A stretch of DNA of 64,000 nucleotides from Jaapia argillacea MUCL 33604 (GCA_000697665.1 KL197712.1:1726280-1790279); one strand, 5' to 3'. Positions 15,409 through 27,243 are shown, counted from the stretch's first letter. Numbers and translations: made by a program. Notes: a model not told the origin generated them from the sequence alone.

Positions 15409-16812
15409 TCAGTACACGGGTAACGTCCAGTCCAGCCCAAACCCCACAGACGAAGCAGAGATTCCTAAAGACTCCCGCTCTCGCCAATCCTCATAATCCT
15501 GCCTTTCAGTCGGGCTAAGGAGCTTAACAGCGCGGTTGTCGGCGAATGGGTCATCAGAGGGATAGGTGAGTACAACTGGGCCATCGTCTTCCTCATCAGA
15601 ATCGGAGTCGTCACTATCCCCCGTATATCGAAGGAGGGATTGGCCCAAGGAAGGTAGTCGACGGGTAAGAACTTGTTGAAGGAGGGATATGCGATTGGGT
15701 CTCCCGCGGCACAACTCGTTGGCTCCATCTTCCTCGCTCTCTTCATCGGCGTCGAGTTGATGAACATCCACAGAATCCCCCTGACCAGCCAAAGGGCTCC
15801 TCCGCCTTCTCAAAGCTCTCTTCACCCACCGATTCTCCATAACCGTCACCACCCGTCGCTCTTCCTCCACAACTTCCCGTTGTTGGCTCTCGAGCTGGGT
15901 GAGTAGGCGTGTGAGAGTTTGGTATTGGTATGCAGCATCCAGTTCAGCGAATGAACAAGTCGGCGTCTGGTATTTTTTCGGAGTTCCCACGAGGAGGGGA
16001 GGTGTATCGGAGGGTGTGTGTAACTCCGAGTCGTCGCTTTCGGTGTCGATATCGCCGTTGTCGAAGAACATCGAGGGGTCCTCGTCCATGATATTCGTAC
16101 TCAGAGGCGAGGTACGACGGAGCTTGGACTTGACTACCAAGGTGTAGTAATTGGCTGGGAGTCTTGCTCGGAGTCGTGGGAGTACGTATCGCCGGTATAC
16201 ATCCAACAATGTCGAACGGGCTTGCTGGCGGAGAATCCTGGCTTGGGGCGGGATGGCTTGCAATACTGTTGCGACGTCAGGAGTGGTCCGGACTGCGATA
16301 CACACAACGACCTACCAGGTCCGGCGCGAGAAGACTCTTTGTCCTTATCTATCACAGACTGGGCTTCACGGACGCATTCCAACACGCTCTCCACAGCCTT
16401 TTCGAATCTCTCTCCTTTTGTCTTGTCGATCCTCCACTCGACCCCATCGAAGTCATCGCCGAAACTACAAGTCACCATCCCGGTATTCATATCTATCGTG
16501 GCCTTCTCCAACACCGCCGATATCCAAGTTGCCTTGTCAAGTGCATGGATGGAGTCTGGTAATGGTAACGAAAGGTCTTCGTTGTGAAGGAGGGCGCTGA
16601 TTTGAGATTGCCATGCAGCGGGGATAGGGAGGTTTGTGGGGTAAGCACTGGGGAAGGTAATTGAGAAGAAGATGGTCGCAGAGGGTGGCAAGGGCACGAG
16701 ACGCAGTATCATGTTCACAGATGGCTAACTTCTTCGACTCCTTGGGGGCTGGCAGGCGAATTGACGACGAGTGGAAAGGATAGACGAAGAGAAGGCTGGG
16801 GATATTATCCAT
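15409..16812 (-). CDS. Uncharacterised protein with acidic middle region
   Basis: Three exons are supported. The first begins at the ATG at 16810-16812 (MDNIPSLLFVYPFHSSSIRL). The second reads AYPTNLPIPAAWQSQISALL through DFDGVEWRIDKTKGERFEKA. The third starts near 16268 (VLQAIPPQARILRQQARSTL) and runs to the stop at 15409. The last exon has a basic helix (YRRYVLPRLRARLPANYYTL), a predicted coiled coil near LTQLESQQREVVEEERRVV, and acidic tracts such as SDDSDSDEEDD. A coding-like stretch (WDPAEPSHSVLTKGKW) lies directly before the ATG after a possible acceptor at about 16860, so the true start may be in another upstream exon. I recognise no family; a nuclear or cytosolic regulatory role is only a guess from composition. 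Confidence 0.7.
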
Positions 16813-17566
16813 CCATTTCCCCTTAGTCAGGACGCTATGGGAAGGTTCTGCGGGGTCCCATTTCTAATGGTGCGCTGGACAAAGATAGACGAGGGGACGG
16901 GCCGACGGATGTACCGCGGTGGTGGGACAAAAGCCTCAAAACGAATGGGATGGAACGGAACTGCCTAGTTCATGTAGGTTCATGTGGGGCACTGGGAATA
17001 TCCGTCGGGCGATTGACAGAGATGATGAGAAGAGCTGAAGCTTTGCTAATGGGATTTCGAGATCATTCCGCGTCTGTGACATTACGTGGTGGCTGTGTTT
17101 CTCGCGTGCTTTACAGCATCCGGCGGTGTGTGCTTTCCTCGTGTTCTCCCTGTGTTTCGCCGTCCTCATGCTGAGAGTGCATCGTTACTTTCATCAATCT
17201 GTCGCGGCAAACCCGGATCATCTCATTCAGTACATCTTTGGAGCAGGAATGCGAAGTATGCAAGGCCCTGCGAGTCACCGATTAGATCGTTGTATCGCTT
17301 CACCATTCTACACCTGTCTGTTTTGGTCACGCGCTCAAGGTATCAGCACCCCGTTATCATTCTCCTCATTGCATCCTCGTGTCTAACGCCCTATATACAC
17401 CCCCTCTGCAGCAAGATGGCTTCACACTCATCTCACCTTCATACTGTTACGACGTACAAGCCAACGACGTTGACGTCGTGCTTTTCTGCGATTTAATTCC
17501 CCTCATCGACATATCTGATACTTGATCTTCGCCACACACACGCCCACGTCTCATACGATTTCGACC
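16813..17566. other. Divergent promoter region
   Basis: About 750 bases between the minus-strand gene starting at 16812 and the plus-strand gene starting at 17567. Several frames of 65-135 codons overlap but none looks like an exon. It probably contains both promoters and 5' untranslated regions. Confidence 0.5.
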
Positions 17567-19348
17567 ATGGCGAAAGTATTACCACAACTTTTGAGCCCAC
17601 TCAGCTTTGGCTGCGCTCGCGAGCTCGGTGATTTTGTGCGTATTCAACCCATCTCTGTTTATTATGCGCTTCATTCATGTAAGAATGTGTTCTTTCGTAT
17701 GATACAGGAATCGCACACGCAAAATCCGGAGGATCGCACATCGTTGGTCCACTATGAGTCCGTGAAGTGCCGCCTCCAGCGCTCAGACGAAGCGAACGTC
17801 TTTCTTAGAGCGCACACCGAGCACCTCAAAGCCGAAGCCCACCACCTAAAGGCTCAGGTACGGATCTATCATCGATACTGCTTAGCTCCCAATGAAATTC
17901 ACACATTTAATGGTTCATCTAGTTACTATCACTCCAATTCCGAATGCTCCGCCAAGACCTCCTCCACTGCGCCCAACAAGCTCGCCACCGTAAATCCGAA
18001 CAAGAGCTCCAATTTCAACTCCGACAATCCAAATCTCTAATCTCCTCTCTCCAATCCTCCCTATCCGAGCTCGAAGCTTCTACATCATCCATGTCCGCCG
18101 ATATGGAACGCATGAACTTTGGGATGATTGGTTCTCAATTCGTGATCGACCGTCTTACTCAGCGATCGGAAGATCTGAAGGTGAAGTTGGATGAGGAGAA
18201 GGAGGAGAACCGACGGTTGAGGGAGAGGTTGGATTTGTTGGAGGAGTATGTCACTGCTAGTCGAGAGGCTGACGAGTTGGTCAGTGAGACTTTTGACGGC
18301 GTGCTTGCCACTCTTGATGCGTGGAAGAAAGGGGACGAGTCGGAGGTGGAAGATGACAGGGTCGTTCGTCGTGATGGTGATGTAACGTCTTCCCCTGAGG
18401 CTGGTTCCTCGACATGTGTCGATGATGAAAGCACCCTCGCTGAGGATTCCGACGAAGACGATAGGACTGTTGAAGGAGACGACGTGTTTGACCAACAAGA
18501 GCGGAAATCATGGACCCATCAGGCGTTGCTCGATAGCTGGACTTCAACACCTGACGCCGCTATTCCCACCACGCCTATCTTTGACGAATCATGTGTTCCC
18601 CTCCCCTCTTCCCCCGCCGAACTCGGTCTCGACCTCGAAGCCTCTCCTACACCAAGTCAAGCTACCATCACACCTTCCTCTCCTACCTCTGACGAGGAAA
18701 GCGATTACCCTTTCACCTATGTTCATCACGATAAGGAGATTAGGTTACTCGACATCGAAGTTCCTACCAGCCCCACCGTTGTGGGTAGCGGCTCCGAACT
18801 GGACTCGGACACCGACACCGATTCTGAGTCTCATCTTCCCGAATTACCTCCCATCAAAGCGTACGAATCGGACGCATCCGTCACTTCCATCGACTCTCCC
18901 CTCCTCGCATTCCCATCCAAGTTCATCGGTAAGTCATCGCTTTGTCGTCTGCCATTGGGTACTAATGAGCATTGCTTGGTGAACAATAGACGACGAATCT
19001 TTCGCGCCTTTGATCAGAGAAACCCTCTCTCCCCTCCGCGAATACCCCGATAGCGACCGCGATTGCGTTGTTTATCCCATCTCGACAAGCCCCTTTAGGT
19101 ACAGGAGACCTACCATAAACTCTCTCAGTCGATCATCTTCTATCAGTTCATCTGGTACCGGTATGTCCGCATCTTCTCTCTTCTCTTTGCAATTTATCTG
19201 ATCGATATGGGTAGTTACCGCTCGAAAGATCTCGGCACGATCCAAGGTCATCGGGCAGAAGAAGAAGAGAGGGGAGAGGAACGTTAACCAGTTGGAAACA
19301 TGGGTCAGTCGGAGTAGTGCTGGTGGAACGAGACGATTCCTTGAGTAG
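17567..19348 (+). CDS. Uncharacterised coiled-coil protein with acidic Ser-rich tail
   Basis: Five exons join cleanly. The first (MAKVLPQLLSPLSFGCAREL, ATG 17567) ends at GDF; the second starts ESHTQNPEDR and ends HHLKAQ. The third starts LLSLQFRMLRQDLLHCAQQA and carries most of the protein to about 18930, and two short exons follow to the stop at 19346-19348. The N-terminal third is a long coiled coil (heptads through DRLTQRSEDLKVKLDEEKEE and NRRLRERLDLLEEYVTAS). The middle is strongly acidic and Ser/Thr/Pro-rich. The C-terminus is basic (GQKKKRGERNVNQLETW). No catalytic domain is visible. It resembles cytoskeletal or scaffold proteins only in general architecture. Confidence 0.8.
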
Positions 19349-19949
19349 GGCCAAGGCTGGGCCTTGTTCTCCGCTTTGATTTCGACCTTCTTTTACTTTC
19401 TGTGTTTCTTTTTGGTTTTGATCCAAAATGTCCCACGAGCGGGACGAGTGGTGAGTTTCACGTCATCCTCTGCCTCGAGTCATGAAAGCTGATGGTGGTC
19501 GGGTATAGGGCTGGAATTTTCATGAATTGAACGAACCAATGAATGAGATGGAACGAATGCAATGAATCATATATTTATTCTACACACACAAATGTATCCA
19601 CCACACGACTGTACGACATTGACTCATGATCAATAGCATGGATTGTTTTCTCTACCCTTTGCACGTCCAAGATGGATGCTTTTTCGTTGAGAGTGGTGTC
19701 CAGCGAGCACGACGGAAAGTGGAATTCTAGTAGATACCAAGAGGTCAGAATTCAATCCCGGACAAGCATTTACGAGGCAGATCCGTCTGACATATTCATA
19801 TTGTCGGCTCGTTATGATAGACCACTGGAGGTGACCAAGTCAGTAAAACGATGGGTTTCCACAACCTACGTCGTAAAATGTGTTTAGATCAATACAGCAC
19901 AACCGGATGACTAGGAATTGGCGTAGAAATAGAAAAGGATAAAAATGAA
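19349..19949. other. Intergenic, no gene seen
   Basis: Contains the 3' flank of the coiled-coil gene (AATGAATCATATATTTATTC near 19560) and the downstream region of the tRNA-Ile gene. A 71-codon frame at 19672-19887 has no support. Confidence 0.6.
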
Positions 19950-20044
19950 TGGCCCACATGGGGGTCGAACCCAGGACCTTCGCGTAAACAGGAGGAATTA
20001 CCCGTGTATTAGCACGACGCTCTAACCAACTGAGCTAGCAGGCC
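19950..20044 (-). tRNA. tRNA-Ile(AAT) with an intron
   Basis: On the minus strand the acceptor GGCCTGC pairs with GTGGGCC, the D-arm is TAGCTCAGTTGGTTAGAG, and the anticodon loop reads GTGCTAAT, anticodon AAT. An intron of about 23 bases follows the anticodon. The T-arm is CTGGGTTCGACCCCCA. A T5 run on the minus strand at 19941-19945 serves as the Pol III terminator. Confidence 0.92.
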
Positions 20045-20157
20045 ATGTGTGGTGAGAAGAAATGTAGTATATCCACGCATTTCAAGTTCATTTTGAGTGG
20101 AAACTCAACCCCCCAACCGGAAACAGAACCATAACCTCGACCTTGACCTCAACCACC

Positions 20158-21044
20158 ATGTTCTTCATCGTACGTTCTCGTCCCTATCGCCCTCGCGGTC
20201 ACTGACAGCAGCCATGCACCCATAGAAAGAACTAACCCACACCATTCTCCTACATCCGTCTTACTTCGGTCCCCGCATGCTCCAATTCCTCGAATCCAAA
20301 CTCTACTCCGATGTAGAAGGTACATGTTCAGGTCAATTCGGCTATATCATCGCAGTGGTTTCTATCCTCGATATTGGAAAGGGTATGGTCATTAGCGGCA
20401 GTGGGCAGGCGGAGTTCGTTACGAGGTATAGGGCAATCGTGTTTAAGCCGTTCAAGGGAGAGGTTGTGGATGGGGTTGTGAGTAATGTTAATAAGGTGAG
20501 TCGTCTTTGGTTCTTGGGTTTTGGAAGAGAGGCAGAGGTGCTGATGAGCCGAGTAGATGGGATTCTTTTCGGATGTGGGACCGCTGGCGGTGTTCGTCTC
20601 GCATCAGGTACTTTGTGCCAACTCTCGTCACCTCGCGCGCTTATCCCAACACGGTGACTCTAGCTGATAGGCCCTGACTTCCGATATGACCCCAACTCAA
20701 ATCCACCATCTTTTGCTTCACAAGACCAGGTATGCTCTCTTCCTACCATTTCCTTACGCGCCGTCATCGACAAATGCACTATTTAGATCATCGAGAAAAA
20801 CACAAAAGTGCGATTAAAGATCGTCGGTACACGTGTAGACGCAACAGAGATCGTACGTCCCCCCCTCCCCTCTCCTCTTCCCAGCTTAGTGTCCTCTTCT
20901 TCGGTCTTGGTATCTTCCCTTTCGGTCAATACGTTTTTGGACAACGTTCCCTTATCGAATCGACTTTGGTCTTCGAACTCTTACCATCCACAATAGTTCG
21001 CAATCGGGACGATAAAAGAAGATCATCTAGGAGTCATCGAGTAA
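20158..21044 (+). CDS. RPB7: DNA-directed RNA polymerase II subunit Rpb7
   Basis: Six exons (20158-20169, 20226-20495, 20557-20607, 20664-20729, 20787-20852, 20997-21044) give 170 residues, almost exactly the yeast length (171). Rpb7 forms the stalk of RNA polymerase II with Rpb4 and contacts emerging RNA. The sequence shows [20 protein letters not shown], the tip RNP-like domain [40 protein letters not shown] with the OB fold following, and the end [14 protein letters not shown]. The first coding exon is only 12 bases. It is divergent from tRNA-Ile, with only about 110 bases between them. Confidence 0.96.
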
Positions 21045-21372
21045 CCCTTCTTACCGCTCAAAATCCTTCGGTCTCGTCTCCTTGCTCGTGTTCTCGATAT
21101 CCCTTCTCGCCTCACGCACCCTATACAACCGACGATGAATCATACCAAACCGAACACGACCATCCACCTTGGATCGCCGTCACATTCGGCTCCCGTCAAA
21201 CATTCCCTTGCGAGAACCCCAACTTTGCGTGTCACGATTTGGATGGTACTTACCTACTACATGTACTTTATCCTCTTGGGATGCTACTTTGACATTTTTT
21301 AAAAGACTGATTTGAGAAAAGTGGAGGGCCACTAAGCTTCAAATTGTGGACTTTGAGACGAAAAGATAGACG

Positions 21373-22977
21373 CCCCAGACCCAGGCTCCTTAAACCATCC
21401 GTCGCTACAGCGTTCTCGCTCCTTCATCCGAGGGCAAGACGTGATGTGGCAACTTTGTTTGTACATATGTATAGAGTTACTATATTAGGTCGAACAAGAG
21501 GAGGAGAACGCTGTAGGACGGCTGGCACAAATGGTCATCCGAGGATTCGCCGTTTGACGAATATGGTGTCTGACTCAGCGGTCGAAATGCCAGGATTCGC
21601 GCCGATAACCTCACTTCTCTAAAATCGAATAATCACTTGCTCCCTCCGCAATCTACACTTTGTTTCCCTGTTTCCCTGCTTCCAAAGTAACTTCGTATCT
21701 GGATCATCTCTTTTTACTGGGCTTTTGTGATTGGAATTATCAAGGCGCTATGCACTCATGTTCACCCTCCGAAATACAACTAAGCGAACCTTTCTGAATC
21801 CCGGTGCTCTGCTCGACAGAAACACGTCTACGGCATCGACGCCACCCGCTATCCCTCAAGAATTTCAATTGGTATACAAGTTGGGCTTCCCCGGTCTCAA
21901 TGGCCCATCAGCGCAGGATTTTGAGGACTTTTCGACATGCAGCTGCTGCGACATCTCGCAGCTCGATTCACTGTGAAGTTTGAGTTATCCTGCCCACTAC
22001 GTAGGAGATCATTTAGCCGATCCCAGGGGACAATCCTCCTAGTCATTATCCATATTCGCAAAGGTGGCCGTGCATGCGGGATGCAAACAAGGAGTAGCAC
22101 ACAACCAGGCAACACACCCTTGACACATCAAGCATTGGCGAGACGTCCTCTCCGAGGGGCGTAAATATTCAGTTATCGCTCAACTAACCCTCGCACGCAA
22201 CACACCTCCCGAACAAGCAACCCCGGCTCTCATACTCGCATCGATTCGCGTTCTCAATATCAGTCGCTCTCGAGCTGGTACTGCATCCTGTCTACATCAC
22301 TTGCTTCCACATGCACCTCGCAGCCCTTCATCCCCCACCACAACACAACATCCGAACCCATCCTACATCTGTGCTCTTGCAATATTCGCCTACGAAGCTA
22401 CTTTGTATTGCCGTGTCAACTGCCGCGACTCTCAGCATGTATGTCTTCCATCACTTTCTTCTCTGTCGATGCAGCTTTCGTTTGCCGAGGTGAGGACTCG
22501 GTACTTCATCGTTGCGATCAACACCCTCCCATGCAGCCTTTTCGCCAATTCCCACCTCAGCCATCCACGAACCATGATCTTCCCTGTTCCTTCTTTTCCT
22601 CGAGTCCTCCTGTACTTCAGATGCTGCCCATTGGTGCCTGTATTTACTTACATGATTCCCTTCGTGCACCCCTCACACAAGGTGTTTCCTGAGGGTTTCA
22701 AGTTGACTTGTCAAGCGGAGGTTAACTTCCCAAGCCGGAGGTTATCAACGCAAATCCTGGCATTTCGACCGCTGAGTCAGACACCATATTCGTCAAACGG
22801 CGAATCCTCGGATGACCATTTGTGCCAGCCGTCCTACAGCGTTCTCCTCCTCTTGTTCGGCCTAATATAGCAACTCTATACATATGTACAAACAAAGTTG
22901 CCACATCACCTCTTGCCCTCGGATGAAGGAGCGAGAACGCTGTAGCGACGGATGGTTTAAGGAGCCTGCCCCAGACC
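21373..22977. mobile_element. Non-autonomous DNA transposon with about 230-base TIRs and 9-base TSD (MULE-like)
   Basis: The ends are inverted copies: 21382-21611 (starting CAGGCTCCTTAAACCATCCG) and 22736-22968 (ending GGTTTAAGGAGCCTG), nearly identical over roughly 230 bases. Immediately outside both ends is the same 9-base word CCCCAGACC (21373-21381 and 22969-22977), a target-site duplication. Long inverted ends with a 9-base duplication are the hallmark of Mutator-like elements. The 1.1-kb interior has no transposase-like frame. It has C-rich, exon-like frames of up to 190 codons that I do not recognise, so it could be filler or captured host DNA. The right end lies in a copy of the unknown gene family seen again at 28.6 and 31.0 kb. 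The close arm identity suggests a fairly recent insertion. Confidence 0.85.
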
Positions 22978-23380
22978 TAGCAGGTGCTTGGTAGTTGGCC
23001 AGATTAGAACTCTCATGTTGGGGCCAAGAGATCGCTCGGAATACGTAGGTGGGTGGAATAAGTAGACTCGCCACTCGATGAAGGGATCCTCCTCGAAATA
23101 AACCTTGAACAATATTGATAGCTGGGTCATTTCCAGCCCCATCATCTTCGTTGTCTCCATCGTTCATGTGCTGGTAACGGTGGGAAGCAGCAGAGGTGAG
23201 GGTGAATGATTGAGTGCGATTCCAAGCTGTGAAAAGCCGCGGCCTGGAGCATGGAAACAGGCCATTAGAGGAGAGCATGACCTTGGAGTGGTCTTTCGAT
23301 GTGTCAGAAGAGCACAGCGTAATATTTGCGCTGTCATTAGAAGCAGAACATAGTTTTGTATCCTCAACTCTGATCACAGG
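22978..23380 (-). pseudogene. Truncated copy C of the unknown three-copy gene family
   Basis: Related to copies A and B further right. Homologous pieces are the acidic NDPAI segment (DGDNEDDGAGNDPAIN, near 23120-23160) and the stretch reading SSNLANYQAPA in one frame. That stretch matches the DNA encoding IPIWPTTEHPL in copy B, but in a different frame. The exon region between these pieces, present in A and B (NAQTYPELSEAEI), is missing, and the left part is lost beyond the inserted transposon. One open frame of 171 codons crosses it but mixes frames relative to copy B, so I call it a relic. Confidence 0.6.
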
Positions 23381-23399
23381 GTTGCATTCATAAAATACA

Positions 23400-24163
23400 G
23401 CTGTTTAAGTGACTTTTTCACTCACAGTTGCTTTGCAGTGTTGCTAACGGTTCAGGGTAAACTGGTTCAAACCGATTGTGAGGTGAGTTCCAAGTAGTTT
23501 TGGTTCGGTTTCAAACCAAGACCGAAACCAGCTGCCAGAGGGGTGTGGTCGTGGTAGAGAAACCCGTCAGAACCAGTCATAGACTGGTTCCCAATCCGAT
23601 TTTCGTACCTGCTCCAGGAGTGCAGGTTGGGTACAAGGATGCTTTCAAATTGGCGAGCTGTTACGTCTCCGTCACGTGCATGTCACGAGGTTTCAGTCAC
23701 TCTGGGACGCGTTTACTTATACAGTACTCGAGCAATCCTTGGGCCACTTTTCACAGATTGGGCTCACAACACGTTTTTGGGGTCTCAAAGGCCAATCTGT
23801 TTTGGTAGATCTAATGTAATACATGATCTTATATTCCTCAATTTTTTTCAGAGGTGATGGTGTCCTCTTTCATATGCAATGGCGGCCACGAACATCGAGA
23901 ACGATGACGGCGTTCAGCGCTCCTTGGGCCACACAGGCACAAATTGTGGCAAAACTTCCATTTTAGGAAATAATTTGTCAGCTCATCAGTTTCCCTTCTC
24001 AACCCCCCTCTTTCGAACAGTACGGAGGTTCTGCATCGTATTGAGAAAATGTGACATGATAGGAAGGAAGATCACACAAAAATGCAGTCCCTCGAATTTT
24101 TTTTGGAATTTTCTGGCATTTATTTGAGTCTGCTAGAGCCAGTGGCCCAAGGAGCACCCCTGA
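23400..24163. other. Intergenic with GGTT/AACC-rich tract
   Basis: Around 23440-23610 the sequence is unusually rich in short inverted words such as AACCGATT, GGTTCGGTTTC and GAAACC, suggesting a decayed repeat. No gene is supported. Confidence 0.45.
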
Positions 24164-24755
24164 CCCAAGGAAGGCCCCGGGCGACTGCCATATGTGTTTC
24201 TGCGGAATTAGCATATTTGAGGCCCCCAAATAGGTCATTTTCTTCTCCGTAAACTGCATATTTGAGGGNGAAATTGGCCTTCAAGACCCAAAACCCTCTC
24301 CGGAATTAGCATATTTGACGGTTGCATGGTCCAAGGTCCACCGGTCCAGACCTGGAGAATTTTGATCTCGAAGCTTCATTCGCGCGTCCAAGTCACGGAC
24401 ACTCCTACCATGAAGCAAAACCAATGGTGAAGAGGGTCGGGATACGATCACAACGCTAGAGGCCCCCGAATCTACAGCAGCTGCAATGCTCGCAGCTTTC
24501 CCAAGACTACGAGACAGCTGTTTCGGAAGCTACTGCATTGATTTCATACCGTTGACTAGACTGCAGGAGACGAAATTCGGTCCAAGAGCCTTGAAAAGAG
24601 GCGACAGGGATGCGTGACAAAATACGTCACATACAGTGACAAACGTGACACCCTTCTGCGACTTTGCATATTTGAGGGCCTAAACCTTGCATATTTGAGG
24701 CCGATTTCAGAGGTTTTGGCGGCATATATGGCAGTCGCCCGGGGCCTCCCAAGGA
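24164..24755. mobile_element. MITE with 22-base TIRs and 8-base TSD (hAT-like)
   Basis: Element 24172-24747 (576 bases) begins AGGCCCCGGGCGACTGCCAT followed by AT and ends with the exact inverse over 22 bases. The 8-base word CCCAAGGA flanks it on both sides (24164-24171 and 24748-24755). An 8-base target duplication is characteristic of hAT-superfamily elements. Inside, the word GCATATTTGA occurs five times in one orientation (24211, 24256, 24309, 24666, 24689), three near the left end and two near the right. This matches the habit of subterminal transposase-binding repeats. No coding capacity. One undetermined base lies at 24269. Confidence 0.85.
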
Positions 24756-24863
24756 CCGCTTGAGTTCTGTACAGTAACTTGGAAGTTATTGTGAATCTGA
24801 CCATCGGTTTTACAGGTTTCTGAGACGCTCAAAAGCCATCTCTAAGCGATCTCTCAACGCGTT

Positions 24864-26472
24864 ATGACCGACATAGGTGAGTCTGTCCATCTCACAGCAA
24901 TCCAGCGCCCATTCACGTTGCTTGCGGCAAGGCTCCGCTATTCTCGAGTCTCTGCGTTCGAATATCTTCGTCGCACCCGAAGTTTTCTTTCGCCAGGAGC
25001 TGTCGAAGGCAGAGCAGGAGGTCGCTGATCTCGAAGCTGAAATCTCAGCCCTTCAGTCACAGATTCGTGTGCTTCAGAACAAGAAACCACGCGTCCAGCC
25101 CCGTTGCGCCAACATCAAGTCCCTCTTCGCCCCCATTCGACGATTGCTCCCCGAGGTCCTGTCCGAGATATTCAAGCACCTCGTCATCCCAGACAGTAGA
25201 AACCTTCGCAATTTTCGCGACTACTCTCTCCCACTCCGCCTCACGCACATCTGTTCCTATTGGAGATGGCTGGCCATATCGATGCCAACCTTGTGGTCAC
25301 GGATATCTCTGTGGCCGGCAGATGAATTCCAGCTCCAACTATATCAACCAACATTGGATCTCTTCCTCTGTCGTTCAGCCGCTCTGCTGATTTCGTTTTC
25401 TGTTGCATTTCCCGATGCTCCCGAGGATGAAACCCTCTTGGATAACCTCGTCGACCATGCTTTCAGGTGGAAAGATATCTGTATTCACATGGGAGTAAGT
25501 GAGGATCCACTACGACCCCTGCTTCGAATTCGAGAAGCCAGCTTGACCCAGCTCGAGTGCCTTGAGCTGCTCTCCGACGAGGATCTCTCCCCAGATAACT
25601 TCCCTTTCCTGCGTGACATCACATGCTTCGAAGACGCACCCATGCTGACTCACGTCACTCTCGGGCGTTTCTGGTATCCGGATAGTCTGGCCAGGCCTTG
25701 GAGCCAGCTTACCCACCTCGCGCTCGGTAGCCAGGTCGAACCTATCTGTGTTCCACTACATGAGTTCTTTGAAACTCTCCGAAAATGCAGCGAGTTGACA
25801 CATCTGGATATCGTATACGAGGATAATGGTGATGATGATGGGGAACAAGCCTCACCTCAGGACAGTATCACTCTTGGCAACCTACAATCCCTGTTTCTCA
25901 TGTCGGTTGACAGAGATGATACCCTCCTCCAGCGGCTCATCGCTCCCCAGTTGGCTCATATCTCTTATGAGCCACACTGCCTTCGACTCCCAACAAACTC
26001 GTTTGTATCTTCATTGGCACCCCTACAAACCTGCATCACACGATCCCGCTGCACCATCACCACATTGGCATTGAGTCCCACGGACACACCATCGCAGGAT
26101 ATGTTCGGCTGGCTTGACACCCTCCCATCGCTTCGAGAGGTCACTATCGATGCGGCCGAGCGTGTCCGGGAATACCAGGAGGCTATCATCAACTACTTCC
26201 TGCCATGCGGGAATGGTACATCATTCGACTGCGTAGCTGGCGATTACAAGATACCCATGTTACAGAGAATTATCATCAAGGGACTTGTCAATTCTCCATT
26301 CATTGTCGAATCTCTCGTCTCCATGATCCGCTTTCGATGCGGTTTCGGTTCGTCGACCGATCTTCCCGCTCGTCTTGTCTTTGCTGCTTTCAGCGAAGAC
26401 CTCTGCACTGTGTTGAAGACTCGATTAGAAGATTGCATAGCGGCCGGGCTTCACCTTGGTTTCTGTGAATGA
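24864..26472 (+). CDS. F-box protein with N-terminal coiled coil and LRR-like body
   Basis: A 13-base first exon (24864-24876, MTDI plus one base) joins an exon at 24932-26472 in the correct phase, giving 517 residues. The N-terminus has a short coiled coil (SKAEQEVADLEAEISALQSQ) followed by the F-box-like segment PIRRLLPEVLSEIFKHLVIP and the conserved LTHICSYWRWLAISMPTLWS of the Agaricomycete F-box family. The remainder contains Leu-rich, LRR-like repeats (SLTQLECLELLSDEDLSPDN, ITLGNLQSLFLMSV). Such proteins are probable substrate adaptors of SCF ubiquitin ligases and are greatly expanded in mushrooms. The frame is intact. It lies 117 bases right of the MITE, which may therefore sit in its promoter. 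Confidence 0.88.
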
Positions 26473-26800
26473 TCAGAGAAACACGTCTCAAGAGACTTCG
26501 ATTCTTGTAGTGTCATGTGGTTGCTGTATCCAATTCGATGCTTATTTGTCTTTGATCCTTTCAGGACCTTCGTGTCCATGTACCATCTGCCGTAGCATGG
26601 TCAAAATCCATTCGCAAGTTGTCTCGCTGGTGTGACTTTGCACTCGTTGCGACAAGTGCATCACAATCAGGACTCATGGCAACCCTTCGAGCTTGAACTA
26701 GACCTCACCTGTAGCTTACAAGATTCGTACCACATCCCTCTTGGTGGTCTGTGTGCCATGACGCACAGTAAGTGGTAAGTACGCTCAACTACCCGTCCGT
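26473..26800. other. 3' flank of the F-box gene
   Basis: No gene recognised. The boundary to the F-box relic that follows is not sharp. Confidence 0.5.
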
Positions 26801-26829
26801 TACTAGCACAACTCTCGACTGATTTCCAT

Positions 26830-27243
26830 GAGCTTTTCGTAAGGCTCCGCCATTTGCGACCCTCTACGTTCGAATATGCTCATCAGTCTACAAACTAGTA
26901 GAGATCTCCAATGCAGAGCAAGAGGTTCTTAAAGTCGAACCACAAATTTAAAACAAGGGTTCGACAAGCCGAAGGGAGGAGAGAAGCGGGTCAGTCTCAT
27001 TGCGCCAACATCAACTTGAAGTCGTTATCCGCTCTGATTCGACGCTTACCCCATGAGGTATTATCCGAAATGCTCCAGCACTTCGTCACTTTGAACACAA
27101 TCTATCTCAAACACTACGAGCGCTATTGTCTCCCGCTCCGCCTAACGCACTTATGCTGCTATTGGGGAAGGTTGACAATGCGTACGTCGAGTCCGAGTCT
27201 ATTGTCAAGAATATCGCTTTGGCAGCAGACGGACAGCACCTAG
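26830..27243 (+). pseudogene. Truncated F-box gene copy
   Basis: A degenerate copy of the 5' part of the neighbouring F-box gene. GGCTCCGCCATTTGCGACCC at about 26843 parallels the start of its main exon. A frame then reads SLSALIRRLPHEVLSEMLQH, HYERYCLPLRLTHLCCYWGR and ISLWQQTDS before stopping at 27243, versus FAPIRRLLPEVLSEIFKH and LPLRLTHICSYWRW in the intact gene. The coiled-coil part is scrambled and everything after about residue 150 is missing. The break point coincides with the left edge of the tandem duplication beginning near 27248. Confidence 0.75.

Noticed and set aside
22301-22870. 189-codon plus frame inside the MULE-like element
   Set aside because: It runs straight into the inverted terminal repeat and has no recognisable similarity; more likely chance openness of C-rich DNA.
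23440-23610. Short inverted GGTT/AACC words as a transposon end
   Set aside because: No pair of long inverted ends and no flanking duplication could be found.
24269-24269. Undetermined base in the MITE
   Set aside because: A single N, most likely a sequencing uncertainty and not a gap or feature.
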